Source: Lingula anatina (lineage: Eukaryota; Brachiopoda; Lingulata; Lingulida; Lingulidae). Taken from it: a stretch of DNA of 64,000 nucleotides. The notes below the pieces were generated by a model that had not been told where the DNA came from, searched no databases, and saw only the letters and a program-made list of their open reading frames with translations. The stretch covers positions 135,423 to 199,422 of the forward strand of contig NW_019775541.1 of the NCBI RefSeq assembly GCF_001039355.2, in the 5' to 3' direction. The translations under genes were made by a program, and so were the position numbers. Below, one piece after another: positions 19,681 through 31,639 of the stretch (positions are counted from its first letter, which is position 1; each line of letters opens with the position of its first letter).

Positions 19681-22600
19681 TTTAAACTATGGGTCTGTGT
19701 GGTAATAACTGTAGCAGTGCCAATTATCTGAGGGGCACTTGGAGCAGGGAGAATTGGCCTATATTTGCCAGGTTTCGTGGGAGGCACCTTCACACGTGAC
19801 ACTGAAGGAAGCTTAATGCGAGGTCTGTACATATTGATGGCCTCTGGATTTACAGTGTATGACTCACTCAGTTTTGGATTCTCTACGCCATGGACAAGCT
19901 TGACATGGTTACACAGCAAATTTAGTCGATCCAAACTGTAATCACAAAACTTGCACTGATATCTGTAGCCCTTGCCATGCTTCTGGACATGGCGCCTGAT
20001 GTTAAAGAGGTTGTCTGTGATGTAATTACACTTGTTGCAACGGAATTTTCTCTTCTTATGAAAAGTCATGCCCTTTTCCATACCCAGGGTGTTGTTCTGA
20101 GGTACCATGCTTGGTCCTTGAAGTTTCTGTCTAGTTTGTTGCACCATGGTGGTAACTGGTGTGTATTCTTGTGCAAGCTTTGAGGTCCCACTGCTTAAGG
20201 GTGTTTTAAGGGTGCTTAAGGGTGTTGACTGCACTGCCTGAACAGCAGCAGTGGCTTGAGCAGCTGAGATGCTCACCCCAGCTGAACCAAGAGCAGTAGT
20301 AGAAGAGACGGGTGTTGCAGAAGAGGAAGAGCTGATCTTGTTCACATCATGGGCTACCATCTTCTCATTCTCCATTTTATACATCTTGAACTTACGCGTA
20401 GACTTCAGTTTCACTCGTCTGAAAAATTCTTTCTTCTCTACAGCGTGTGCCTCTCTTGGGTGAACAATAAGGGCATGTCTGTACAGGAGATTCAGGCGAT
20501 TAGTATTGAGATCACACCATTCACAAACAAAACGTAAACGTTTGTAGTGCATGGGCACATGTTTATCAAAATTCCCTTTGTTTTTGGTGACATAAGGGCA
20601 TCTGGGGCACTGGTACTTGCTTATTTCCCCTATAACCCTAACCTTTCTGACCTTGGGTTCATCCTGGGTCATCATTCTGAAGGACTTGACCTTGCTTGCA
20701 CTGGAAGGTGTAGATGGCACCACAATTGCTCTTGGAATATCTGTTGTCACGCCAACATTAGTGCTAGGTGCCACAACAACACTGGAGCTGGGAGCCATGG
20801 AGACGTTTGTGGTAGCTGCTGCAGTGGAAGTGTTCTGTGAATATGGCACAAAAGTCCAGTACATTCCTGACACCGCACCATCAGTGGAACTTGGCTGCTG
20901 TTGTTGTTGTTGTTGCTGCTGTTGCTGCTGCTGCAGTGTAACCCCTGCTGAACTGGTTTGCTGGTGTTGACTGCTGGAAATAAAGTCAGTAGTGGAGGTC
21001 TCCACGTAAGGCTGTTGTGCCTGAGGAAACACTGCAGGTCCCAAGCTGGACTGAACTGTACTCTCCTGGGGATTCATGGGCCCTGGGAAGACAGCCTGAC
21101 CAGGCACTTGTGGGGACACAAAAGTGCTTTGACTAGAAATGGGCTGTAGAGGCTGCAATGAAATTTGGGCATTTTGCACCTGACTTGGCTGAGGCTGAGT
21201 AACTTTATTCTTGGCAAATTCACCATGAAGTTTCATGTGTTGGGACAGAAGACTCATGCTATACACATTATAGTCACAGTAGTCACAAACAAATGCATCT
21301 TCTCCTCTTGGTTCATGCATTGCTTCATGAAGTTCTAATCCAGATCTCTTAAAGCATTTGTATGGGCATTTGGGGCACTTGTAAACAGTCAGAGGCTTAC
21401 GGCGATGTTTCTTCTCCATTTTGAAGGTAACTGCAGTCCCGGCTGATGAGGTCTGGGTGTCTGTGACTTTCAAGGTCTGCCCCTGGCTGGTGACCATCTT
21501 ACTGATTTGGCCTGTTGCAGATAATGGTTTGATAGGGCTGTTTCCAGTTGAAAGGGAAGAGTGTGTTATTCGATGCTGAAGAAAGGAGGACAAGTCTTGG
21601 GCCTGGAAGTCACAGCGCTTGCATTTAAATTTTCCCCCTGTTGGCCTCCCAGGTTGCTTGTGAATCTTTGCATGTGCCTCCAACAAGTGCTTCTTATAGG
21701 TGACATATTGGCATTCACTGCACCTGTATGTGGGTAAAGCATCCTTAATTCCCTGTACATCTTGCTGGAACCCTACATCTGGTGCATTCTTAGCCTGTAT
21801 AGCCTCTGGGTAGGGTGGAGGTGGAGGACGGTTTGATACCGAGGAAAGGGTCCAAGATTCACTGGAAGGCTTTTCTGTTACATCAGTCTGGGTCTTTCTG
21901 GGTAAAGGGCGGTGCAGCAGGCTGTCAGCATGTTCCTTGAGGTCAATTCTCCATTTGAATCCCTGTCCACAAGAACACTTGTAGGGGTACTCATCTGAAT
22001 GGATGTAGGCATGCTTCTTCAGTTCAGAAGGGCACGATGCTATGAATGGACAGTGAAGGCAATGGTGCTGACCTCCAATATTCAGACCTGGTAATTGAAA
22101 AAAAAAAATGAATTGAAATCATTACCAAATATTTCGTACTATACATTATGGCACTAAAATCATTTTCGTGATCTGTTTTAACTTTAAAAAAATCAAACTT
22201 AAGTTTAAAAAGTGGAAAAGGTACTGCAAAATCAAATGTTTCAGAAATATAAAACATTTTCCAAGCTTTCTGTACATAGGCAAATATAGAGTTAAAATTT
22301 ATATTATTTTTCCATGGCTTACGTTATACTTTATCAAAACTAAATATTACTAATCAAATTTCAGCACTCAGCCCAAAGGTAACTGTCCAATGTCTTAGTC
22401 AAAAAAAAAAAGTTCACAGCAGCTGATTTTTAAGTTAACCTTGTTCTTTATGTAACAAAATACTTACTGGTGAATTTAGGGGATTTTGGCGGAACAGACT
22501 TGAGTGAGGCCTTTGGAGGTGTCTTAGTTCCTGGTGGAGAAGTTATTCTAGGTATGGGCAGCTTCCCATATTGATCTGGTGACACAAGTATCATTTGCCC

Positions 22601-25600
22601 TCCTTGAAGCACAGGCTGAGCAGCAGCCACTGTGGCCTGGGAGATCATAGCTTGCTTCATAGCAAGTGCGTTGGAGGCTGTCACCTCTGTTGTCACTCCC
22701 TGCGTGTGAACATATGTTCCAGCTGGACTAGAGACAGACCCTGAGGGCAGGACTGTCACATTGGGTGGGCCACCACTGAGAGCTTGAGTCTTGCGGGCTG
22801 CAAGTAATTGCTGAACTGTTGGTCTTGATCGACTGGGGCTTTTAGTATTTGATATGTGGCTTGGATTTGTGTTTGCTACCTCACCTGTGGAACCCAGCGT
22901 GTTGTCCACGACATCATGAATAGTGCCACTGCCATCCCCACACTTCTTCATGTGCTTCACGATGTCCCACTTCCACTTAGAAAAGTGGCTACAGCGGGGG
23001 CACTGGTACGGTTTCTCATCAGAATGGTTCTTCATGTGCTGTGTTATCTCTGACGGCCATCTTGCACGGAATTCACACAAGGGGCACTTGTGCACAACAA
23101 TGTCCACAGTGGCACCATCCTGTGACTGGACCTGCATCATTTCATCAGTACTTTGATCTGAGTAACTTTGTTCAGCTGTGAAACCCTGGCTCTCAAAATT
23201 AAAGTTGCTCAGAGATTGGACACTGGCAATCTGTATCTTTGATATACCATCTTCTTCACTGGGGATCTCACTCTCGCCCTGGTCATCATCTATTGTGATT
23301 ACTTCAACACTGGATTTAGATGTTACTTGAGTGGGTGCAGATGATTGGTAGGATGGTGGTGCTTGTTGCAGTGGGAATGTGGACTGACTGTGTGCTGCCC
23401 TATTCCAAGTGTACTGAGAACTCCAGGTTTGTCCAGATGGCACATTTAAATTACCACTCTGATTTTCGGTCTGAGGGAACCTGATCTTTGGTATCATCCA
23501 AGGGTGATAACGCTGAATGTGATTTCGAAGGTCAGCCTTCTGGGGGCAGGAAAAACCACAAGATGGGCACTTGTTTCGTGTGGACTGAATGTGCTTCTTC
23601 TTATGATTTTCCAACTCTGTTGACCACTTGGTGGCATAATTACATTGATTACATCTATATATCTGGTTTGCTGCATTCTGTGATTGGTAGTGTTGGGGTG
23701 GGATGTTTGGGTGCGATTCATACATATGCCTGGAGAGCCCTCTATTGGTTGGGTACCTTATGCCACAGACATTACATTTAAAAATGGGTGCATTCACCAC
23801 TGGCTTGCTGGTCGTAGTAGCTTGGTTTTCTGGAGACTTGACTGGCAGGTTTTGTATAGGGGCCATGAGGTTAGGCACATGAATTTCATGAAAATGTTTA
23901 TTGAACTGTTCTTCGGTCATGAAGTTTTTCTGGCACTGCTTGCACCGTAATGTCCACGATCGCCCAGTGGACACGTCACTAGATAGGTTCTGAGTTTGTT
24001 GTTGTGACGGCACTGACACCTTTGGGGATGGTTTCACAGAGAAATCTAACGGTTCATCCTGTGGTTGTGCAGTGTACGCAGGTATTATCGGTGCAGACTG
24101 GGGTACAGATTTCACAGGAGGCTGATTTTGGGGGGTTGACCTGACTGAGAGATCTAAGGCACCATCATTATTAACCTGCATATTGCTTGAGTTCAAAGAT
24201 GGTGACTGTTCACGGAATGGGTTTTCTGGCACAGATCCTTGACTAGATGGTCTTGAGAAGGAATTAGGTGGGGTCAGTATTCCTCCACGTCCTTCAATGG
24301 AACCCTGACTGGAGGGTCTGGAATTCAAGCCCTGACTGTTTGAGGGTGGTGGAATCAACTTCATGAGGTGTTCCATACTACTGGGGGGTTGGATTTCAGA
24401 CGGAGCGGCAGGTTTCCTATGAATGGGTGTTAACTGGCTGACTGGCTGTGATGAGTAAGACACTGCTGGCATGGCAGTGGTAGCTGCAGGCTGGTTAACT
24501 GCTTGGAAGGTGATGCTAGAGGTTTGTAATTTGCTAGCAGGTGGAGGAGACTCCTGAGACACCTTTGTGGAAGACATTTTGTCGTGGACATTGACTCTAG
24601 GTGTTGATACCTCTAGCACAGCCTTGGTCTGCGATGTCTGATCTAAGGGAGAGCTGATCGCTGACCCCTGTCCATTTTGGTTTCCTTGGTTAAGAGTTAC
24701 AGTGGCAGCTGTTACTGCTTTTGTAGGCTTTACTTCCTGAACTGGTAGAAACTTGTTTTTATCTACAGCAGGATGAACAAACTTTACTGGCTGAGTCTTA
24801 TCTTTGATAGTGAGTGAAGGGATTTTTAGAGTGGGCAAGTTTTCAGGCTTTGTTATTTTGGCATGCTTGTCCTTCCAGTGTTTGTTGACAGACTTCTTCC
24901 ATGAATAGGCCTTCCCACAAGCTGTGCAGGCAAACTTTCTCCCTTTCTCTAACTGTATTGGAAAATACTTCCATTTTTCCACAGCAACCCTCTTTTTGAC
25001 TGGCAGATTTGACTGCATGTCAATCACTGTGGCTGATTCCATGCTTGTGGAATAATCCTCCAAGCTCATGTCCTCATCATCTTCACTATCAAATTCCTCA
25101 TCTTCATCTTCAATATCATCAAGGTCAACTTCAATGACCTCCTCTTCTGAATCCACCTCATCACCACTGCCAAGACCATTTGTGCCATCTTGAGCTGTAC
25201 CCCGAGCTTGTCCAATTGTTGATTCAGTGATGTTTTTCCTACTTGAAGCCCCCTTGGCATCAACTTGTGACTTAACTCCATTAACATTTAACAGTGTATT
25301 TTTGCCATCATTCTCTGCAGATTTATTGTAGTCATCAACATTGCCATTTGGATCTCCATTTTCATAAACTTCAGTATAACCTTCATCAGAAGTGGAGTCT
25401 ACTTGCACACTTTTAATCTTTGGTGCCGATCCAGGTCTGCTCGCAGCCGGTGAATGTACTTTCACATGTCTGCCAAGCTTTTGTTTGTACTTAGTTGCAT
25501 AGTTACAGACAGGGCACTCGTATATCTGAAAGTCTGCTTCATGTTCTTCTACTTGGTGATGGAGAAACTCTGTTGCGTTGGTGGTCGTAAGAGTACAGTG

Positions 25601-25990
25601 AGAGCACCTGTAAGTTCTTGTGTGTCCACCGCTAACACGCATGTATGCCCCCTCTTCTAAGTCATCAAAACCTTCCTCCTCAAGAAGAACATCCCCGATT
25701 ATGTCACACGAGTTATCGCCATTAGCCGATTCAAATACGTTTTCTGTGGAGTTGCGTGGAGATGATCTGGAGGAGATAGGGTTCTTTCGCCCCTGCTGAG
25801 TAAACTGTTTGAGGTGTTCCACTGCTCCTTCATCATGGGCTGATATCTGGTGGTGTGAAAATTCCCTGGGATCACTTGTGGTGAACTTGCATATTTTACA
25901 CACTCGATTTCTCAGGCCTCTTTTTGGCATGTCGCCGGTATTAGGAGAATCCAACACGTCAGGACTCAAGCCGTCTTCTGCCATTGTGAT
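16336..25990 (-). CDS. Giant multi-C2H2 zinc-finger gene (two large coding exons)
   Basis: Coding starts at ATG 25984 (MAEDGLSPDV), six bases after a splice acceptor. It runs 1,172 codons to the strong donor A|GTAAGT at 22467, skips a 379-bp intron, and continues from 22087 in matching phase to the TGA at 16336. About 35 C2H2 fingers occur: 10 in the first exon, 10 before and 15 after a frame change at about 19,680. Read through the frame change the product would be about 3,089 residues; without it, about 2,022. In the second exon a CPxCPY-type finger is usually followed after about five residues by a CDYCxYSxxRLNLLYQH-type finger, on both sides of the frame change, so both frames belong to one gene. 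Basic clusters (KRRRKKKRFG, AKKKRRTG) suggest nuclear localisation. Probably a DNA-binding regulator; I do not assign an ortholog. Confidence 0.9.
19680..19686 (-). promoter_or_regulatory. Candidate -1 ribosomal frameshift heptamer TTTAAAT
   Basis: In the upstream frame the codons read AGT TTA AAT TTG, so T-TTA-AAT is an X-XXY-YYZ heptamer in exact phase. A one-base backward slip gives TTT AAA TTT GGG CCA, the downstream frame, whose upstream TAG ends at the base before the heptamer. A possible 6-bp stem (CCTGTG with CACAGG) begins about 14 bases later, longer than the usual 5-9 base spacer. The same arrangement could come from one lost base in this A/T run. Confidence 0.4.
19680..22087 (-). 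CDS. Zinc-finger gene, second coding exon, upstream frame
   Basis: From acceptor TTACCAG this frame is open for 802 codons to the TTTAAAT heptamer, and for 47 more to a stop near 19536. It encodes ten fingers, one irregular (YKCSCGQGFKW, with a CxC spacing), then paired fingers such as YQCPRCPYVTK with FVCEWCDLNTNRLNLLYRH. A 13-residue glutamine run encoded by mixed CAG and CAA lies at about 20895-20933. FKME fits a SUMO acceptor consensus. The extra 47 residues after the heptamer are unlike the rest of the protein, whereas the other frame continues the Pro/Glu-rich linker and then more finger pairs. Confidence 0.88.
22468..25990 (-). CDS. Zinc-finger gene, first coding exon
   Basis: Ten fingers start near residues 29, 126, 156, 352, 681, 737, 777, 805, 967 and 995; the last ends HMKKC, a C2HC variant. 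Residues about 268-310 are strongly acidic and include VIEVDLDD. GALDLSV (about 608-614) and EPLDFSV (about 644-650) resemble PxDLS-type CtBP corepressor docking motifs. VEVITIDDD (about 893-901) fits a SUMO-interacting motif. The rest is Ser/Pro/Gln-rich and probably disordered. The start ATG 25984 is chosen because the acceptor at 25991 leaves only six untranslated bases before it and no upstream in-frame ATG lies in the exon. Confidence 0.92.
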
Positions 25991-28122
25991 CTGAATATAC
26001 AACAAAAATTCTTATCATTGAATGTAATTAATTTTTATGCAAAGCATATGACCATGAATACCTAAATGCCAGTGAAAGAATAAAAACACGTGTGGCTTTT
26101 ATAATCAAATCATGAACACTTTATCACACTGATATCTATGTATAAAATCATTATGCAAAGCAAGATCAGTCTCGGATGATTCTTACAGATAATTCTGCAT
26201 AGAACAAAAATTCTGAAAGGATTTATTACATCAGTCATTGTCTAGCAAATCCCTGTAAAGCTTTGCAAAATTATCAGTTTAAAGTTTATAAAAAAATATT
26301 CGCTCACAACAAAACAGAACATAATAAACAATGAAAGATAAAAACAAAACTGAATAATAAAGAGGCAGACAGTGTGTGTTTGCGTGTGTGCGCACGTCCG
26401 CATGTGTGTGCGTACCTGCAGACTTGCTGGGGTGAGGGGAAGACTTGAACAAGAGGATAAGTGAACAAGCTGCCCTGGGAGGAGCTAAATAAAGGTTGGT
26501 ATGAGCAAACACCTCTGTAAGAACAGAACCCAAGTCGGCACCTCATATCTACCACATGCTTGAGGCAACATTAAAAAAAAAATCTCGCCAATATGTTTTC
26601 TTTTTGCTTCTCAAATTTGATTTGGCAAAGGTACTTTGCCTCAACAAACTGTGACCATGCCAAGAAAGCAAAGATCAATCTTAGATAAACCCAGAATATT
26701 TACCCTGTTTGTTGTTCTATCTAGGCTGCAAATATTCCATATAAGTTTACATCAGTTGTTAACATGGCACTGTCACTGCATTACACCTGTAATTAAAAAA
26801 ATAAATAAATAAAATTAATGGACTAATTAAACTTGAAACTGTTGACAAAACAACTTGTGTACTTCTGAATGAAGAACTCAAAATTGGGTTGATAGTACAC
26901 AATTTTTTCAACAGTTTTAGATAAAGAATAACTTGGTTATAGGTGTGGTATACCTTGGTTATAAATTGCTGCCATTTCAAGAAGTCATCACTTCTTTCCT
27001 TTTTTTAAATATAAAGTTGTAATGCACACTATGTGCCCTTAATCCATTTGATAACTTTACTCAGATCTCACAACCCTGGATAAGACAAATGTTGAAATAT
27101 ATTTGAACATAACATCCTGTAATCCATCTTTACTAAATAATTCATCAGCTATTTTAGGTTACCCCAGTTAATTATTGACCAGACCACAAACAAGATCCCA
27201 ATAGTTCTGAGATCAATGATGAAAACTCTATATTTTCAATATGTCGCATTATCGATCACTTATTGGGTTATGGTTTATGCATTCTACTTTGGCATTATTG
27301 ATTAATAATCACCACAATGGAATCTACCCAGTGCTTTGAACAATTTGAGTAAATATTTGGAAGATATTTGATAAATTTCAAAGATCTCATAATCAAAACT
27401 ATTGGGCTGTTAGTTACTTTTGTTATGAAATGCCTCATGTGAGGTGTGGGGGGGGGGGGAGGGGGAAGGTGCAATCTCATTTTAAACATAAGTTTAAACA
27501 CAATATAACATATAACCAAATTTATTAAATATTATTTAAAAAAAAATAAATTTTCACTTTTTCAGTAGGGTTTTAGAATTGCGGATGCTAATATTATCTT
27601 CAAGTTAGAGTTGGCTTCTTCAGATGGCAGAGGGGATTTCATAAAATAATATGCTAAATACCTTGGGTTCAATATATATAGCTTTGGGTTTTTAATATAG
27701 ATATGTGGTGTAGATTTGGGTTTTATCTTGATAATATATAATGGCATTAACTGTATACTTGTGGTAATGATAACTTCTTCACGGTCAGACCAGGACAGTG
27801 CTGAAGTCCAGACAGTACAAGTAACAGGCCACAATAGTTGTTCTGTTGAAATACTCTTACCTTAAAAACAATGCCACTTTTCGAAGAAATTCCTTTTATA
27901 CACCCTCTTACTTTATGACCCACATCATATACTCAACAACTACAATAAAGGAAGATAAATAAAAGCCAAAGAAGGGCAAAAATGTCACAATAACATATTA
28001 ACTTCACTGTGAATATAGAAGTTTATCACAAGGTAAATCAAAGACATCCTACTTTGCTTCCAACTCCTAAATCACCAACTAATTAAAAAAATTTTTTTCT
28101 GATGGCTGTATCTGTGTAATGA

Positions 28123-28579
28123 CAGGGCCGTAGCCTCCGGGGGGGCAGGGGGGGGGGGGCAAAGGTAAAAAAAAAAAAAAAAAATTTCAAAGTTGGTATC
28201 AATTCTGTGAGAAAAGGCACTCATGGCCACTAGACAATCATTCAACAATCTGTTTACAAAGGTGTACTGTTTTTAGCAAACTCAGTTTATGCCAAAAAGC
28301 TCACCCTCCCTGAGGGAGCTATCCCCCAGGCCAACTGGTGTGTTGTGTTGAAAAAATGACTGTACTTATGGCAAAATGAACCCACAATTCCTGACTTCTG
28401 GTTGACCAATAAATAACAGTTAAAATGCACCAGAATGCAGTATTATACATACAGTTTTTTAAAATTTTCCACACCGTGCGAGGGGGACACCCCTTCCCAC
28501 ACCCTCCCCCCTCGGCGGCTTCGCCCCCCTCGAGTCCGCTTACTGCCCCCTCTGGCATTTTGCTCAGGCTACGGCCCTG
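28123..28579. mobile_element. 457-bp GC-rich inverted-repeat element
   Basis: Ends CAGGGCCGTAGCCT and AGGCTACGGCCCTG are exact inverted repeats, flanked by a direct AATGA (28118-28122 and 28580-28584), a 5-bp target-site duplication. Internal poly(G) and poly(A) runs follow the left end. Non-coding. Confidence 0.85.
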
Positions 28580-30236
28580 AATGACCATGTAGTCCTCAAG
28601 TTTGAGGGCTCATTTTTCACGAATTTGAAAGCTTTTTTTCACTTCATGTTTTTGCTGCTGCATATACTTTGTATGCAGTTTCCAATAAGTGGAGCCAAGT
28701 ATCAGGTGACTGTGATAACTGGGCTCCCTTACTGTAAGGACCAGTGAAAATAGTCTCTTACAGATTACTGGTATTAAATGACCAAATCAAGACTGTTAAT
28801 CTCTCTTTTCTCTGCAGGAGACTACTTTTCTGGGTGTTGCTTCAAACAGAGGATAGTGGAAACTTTATGGTTATCCTGAAGGAAAGCCTCTGGAGCTGTA
28901 ATTTTGCATCCCCTTGCGCATTACAAGGAGAAATTTTGTTATATTTTTCTATACTTATTTGCATTCAATTAATTTTTTGATCAACATTTTTTTCTGATTT
29001 TATTGAAAGAGTGAATGCAAGTGTACTGGTCTCACTACGTCTTCATAATAAGATAAATCAGAGAACAACTTAGCTCTTTGTGAACATTCCATTCGTCTGT
29101 CCTTAGAAGTATGACATTTCTGTAGCCTGTTTCACACAAGATTCGGGGTGGGGTTGGGGGAGGATTATTCTCTGGCTGCTTTACCCTAATAGCTGGCTAT
29201 CTAATCCAACTAAGCAATATCAGTTTTATGGTCTTTTCACATCTAGCATTACTAATAATTTATAGTGATACAGCTAAACCAGTANCAATTATTCATATAA
29301 TTTTGGTCTGGAGCTTGTGAGTGAGTGCAGGTTGATTATAAAAGCACCTCAAAGATGATAAAAGAACATAATAAATGCTCATGCTACATTTTGGTACCAA
29401 AAGTTGTGTCATACCCTATTAAGTTGAGCAAATAATAAAGTTGTGGAGACAGCATTGGGTTATTTAATTTGGGACTTGACATATAAATAAATTACTTATA
29501 TCAATTGCTGATGACACCAGAAAAAAAATGTCAATTATAATTTTATGGGTTGTTCATCTAATTATAAACTGCAGTATTTACACTGCCATTATGCCTTAAC
29601 AAATCAGCATAAAAAGTTGTTAAATAAGAGTGGGTATAAAATATTTCGACTTTTTTCAGCTCCTGAAAGTTTTGGAAAGACTTTAAATTCCTATTTTACA
29701 TAGACTTAGTTTTGGACAGAAGCAGGCCTGATCTTACACACACAGGCCTACCTAACTACCAAACTCGGCACAGAATGATCCCAATTTCATAGGTAGATCA
29801 GACCACACTACCTGTTTTCAAGGTGTGTGTCAGTACGCATTTCACAGTATCATACCACAGAACAAATTTTGAGATGAGATGCACTACTTTCCAACCCTGC
29901 TGAGAATCATCACTATCACATCGCGTACTAGGCAAGAGTGGTGTCGCGACTCTTAGAAGCGTGTACTAACACACACTTTGAAAACGTGTAGTTTGGTCCG
30001 ATATACCGGTGAATTCAGGATCATTCGGTGCCGAGTCTGGTAGTTGGGTAGGTCTGATACAATTTAAAAAATATATTCAACATTTATCAAATTTGCATTT
30101 CTATAGAATCTTCTATTCAAATATTCAACTGTGTGTATTATTTGGCTGTATGTAATGCCATGTAAGATGAAACTGTAATATTTTTTTAATGAAATTACTT
30201 TTATTGAAAGTAAATAAATTATGTTACAGGAAACGT

Positions 30237-30247
30237 ACGTATGTATG

Positions 30248-30278
<31 letters not shown>

Positions 30279-30280
30279 AT
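30237..30280. repeat. (TATG)n microsatellite
   Basis: About ten TATG/GTAT units with one interruption. Confidence 0.9.
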
Positions 30281-31593
30281 TTCACATATTTAAAATGTTC
30301 TTACATGAAGATCTCAACACTAAAAAGCATGTGCATCCTTGTCAATGTTAATGTCATTTTTTTTTCATGGGATAAATATGGTTAACACAGATGCTGATCT
30401 ACTATTGTAACTTTTTTTCATGTTATTGTTGTGATATTGTTATTTAACTGTTCGAAACACAATCAGCATATAAAGTAAAAACAAATGCTGCCACCATCAG
30501 ATGTAAGTCTTCTTTATTTCCTCCTCCCAACTGAGAACTGAGATAAGTTGTACCACTGTACTTTTTCTAAATGCTGGTTTCTAAAAAAATTTCAAACTTA
30601 AGTCGACCTTTGTTGTTATACAATATATATTGCATCAGTAATGAATTATTAACAACAGTCCAAATTTTGCTCATCCTTGGTGTTGATACTTTGGTATTCT
30701 GGATGCCAGAAATAAGTCAACATACAGAAGTTTCAACTTGGTGTTTTACTTTGACCAATACATTTGGCACAGTCACTGTGAAGGAACTAATGTCGATACC
30801 CATGTCACTTACAAAAAAAAAATTATCAAAAACATTTGCCAATTTGGTGTACATCTGTGAAACAGATGAATAACTGATGACACAAACTTTTTTCTCTTTA
30901 AATTAAGTTGATGGTTTTGTTGAAAATATATTTAAATTTTGCTGGCTTGCAAACATTACAACATAAAGTAATAACATTTTATTTTTCAAATCCTACAACC
31001 TTGCAGATAAAATATAATTAATTTCTATTGTAGACTCTTTCATATATATCTAATTTTCTTGGAAAATACACATTATGGAAGACTAATGATGGTTAAAATA
31101 CCAATACTCAATTTTCCTTCAATAAATTGTTCCACGGAATGAGCCACAATAAAACATAATGCACACACGCAATCTCTATAGATTTACCATCCCTAAAGAT
31201 GGCGCTCCGAGCGGAGGCAGCCTGTGAAGCCAGACAACAACAGAAAAAAAACAACCAATAAAATACACTAACATGTTAATTCAATCTCTTTACAGTTAAA
31301 TAATCGCATCGATCAAAGAATGTTGCCAGTCATTCCAGCCCCAAATTGGACTTTGATATGCCGTTTGTCACGCGTGTTATACAAGTATCATTATCACGCT
31401 TAACCAAACCCATTAACTCTTTGGCAATATTGACGCAAAACTGGAATAAAACTCACACAACTTTCACGATCGAAACTCAGTACTCCAAGCCTCTAATCAT
31501 CATGCAAAGATCTACTTTTGTATGCTCGATACTTCATAAAAATATCAAGTAATAATCTCCTAACCTGGCTCAGTTGTGAGTGTTAGAACTTAC

Positions 31594-31633
31594 TTGTGTC
31601 ATCGAACAAAGACACCGCGGGTAGAGCGGCCAT
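31594..31633 (-). CDS. Candidate first exon near the zinc-finger gene promoter
   Basis: On the minus strand, ATG in an AAAATGGCCGC context opens MAALPAVSLFDDT and reaches A|GTAAGT, a strong donor. The setting is CpG-richer than its surroundings, and AAGATGGCGC, a YY1-like motif, occurs on the plus strand at about 31196. The exon ends in phase 1 and, if spliced straight to 25990, would be out of frame with MAEDG; it would then act as an overlapping upstream open frame. It could instead be the start of another transcript. Confidence 0.35.
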
Positions 31634-31639
31634 TTTGTA

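Larger units (their letters stand above)
25991..31593 (-). other. Probable 5' intron of the zinc-finger gene
   Basis: No coding exon is firmly supported. The stretch contains a (CA/TG) patch near 26,380, a 457-bp inverted-repeat element at 28123-28579, a single N at 29285 and a (TATG)n repeat. A 69-nt exon-like segment (26416-26484, minus strand, AG and GT borders) is noted. The strong acceptor at 25991 shows an exon must lie upstream. Confidence 0.5.

Noticed and set aside
20617-20970. A plus-strand frame with a run of cysteines
   Set aside because: The Cys run is the antisense reading of the CAG/CAA glutamine tract.
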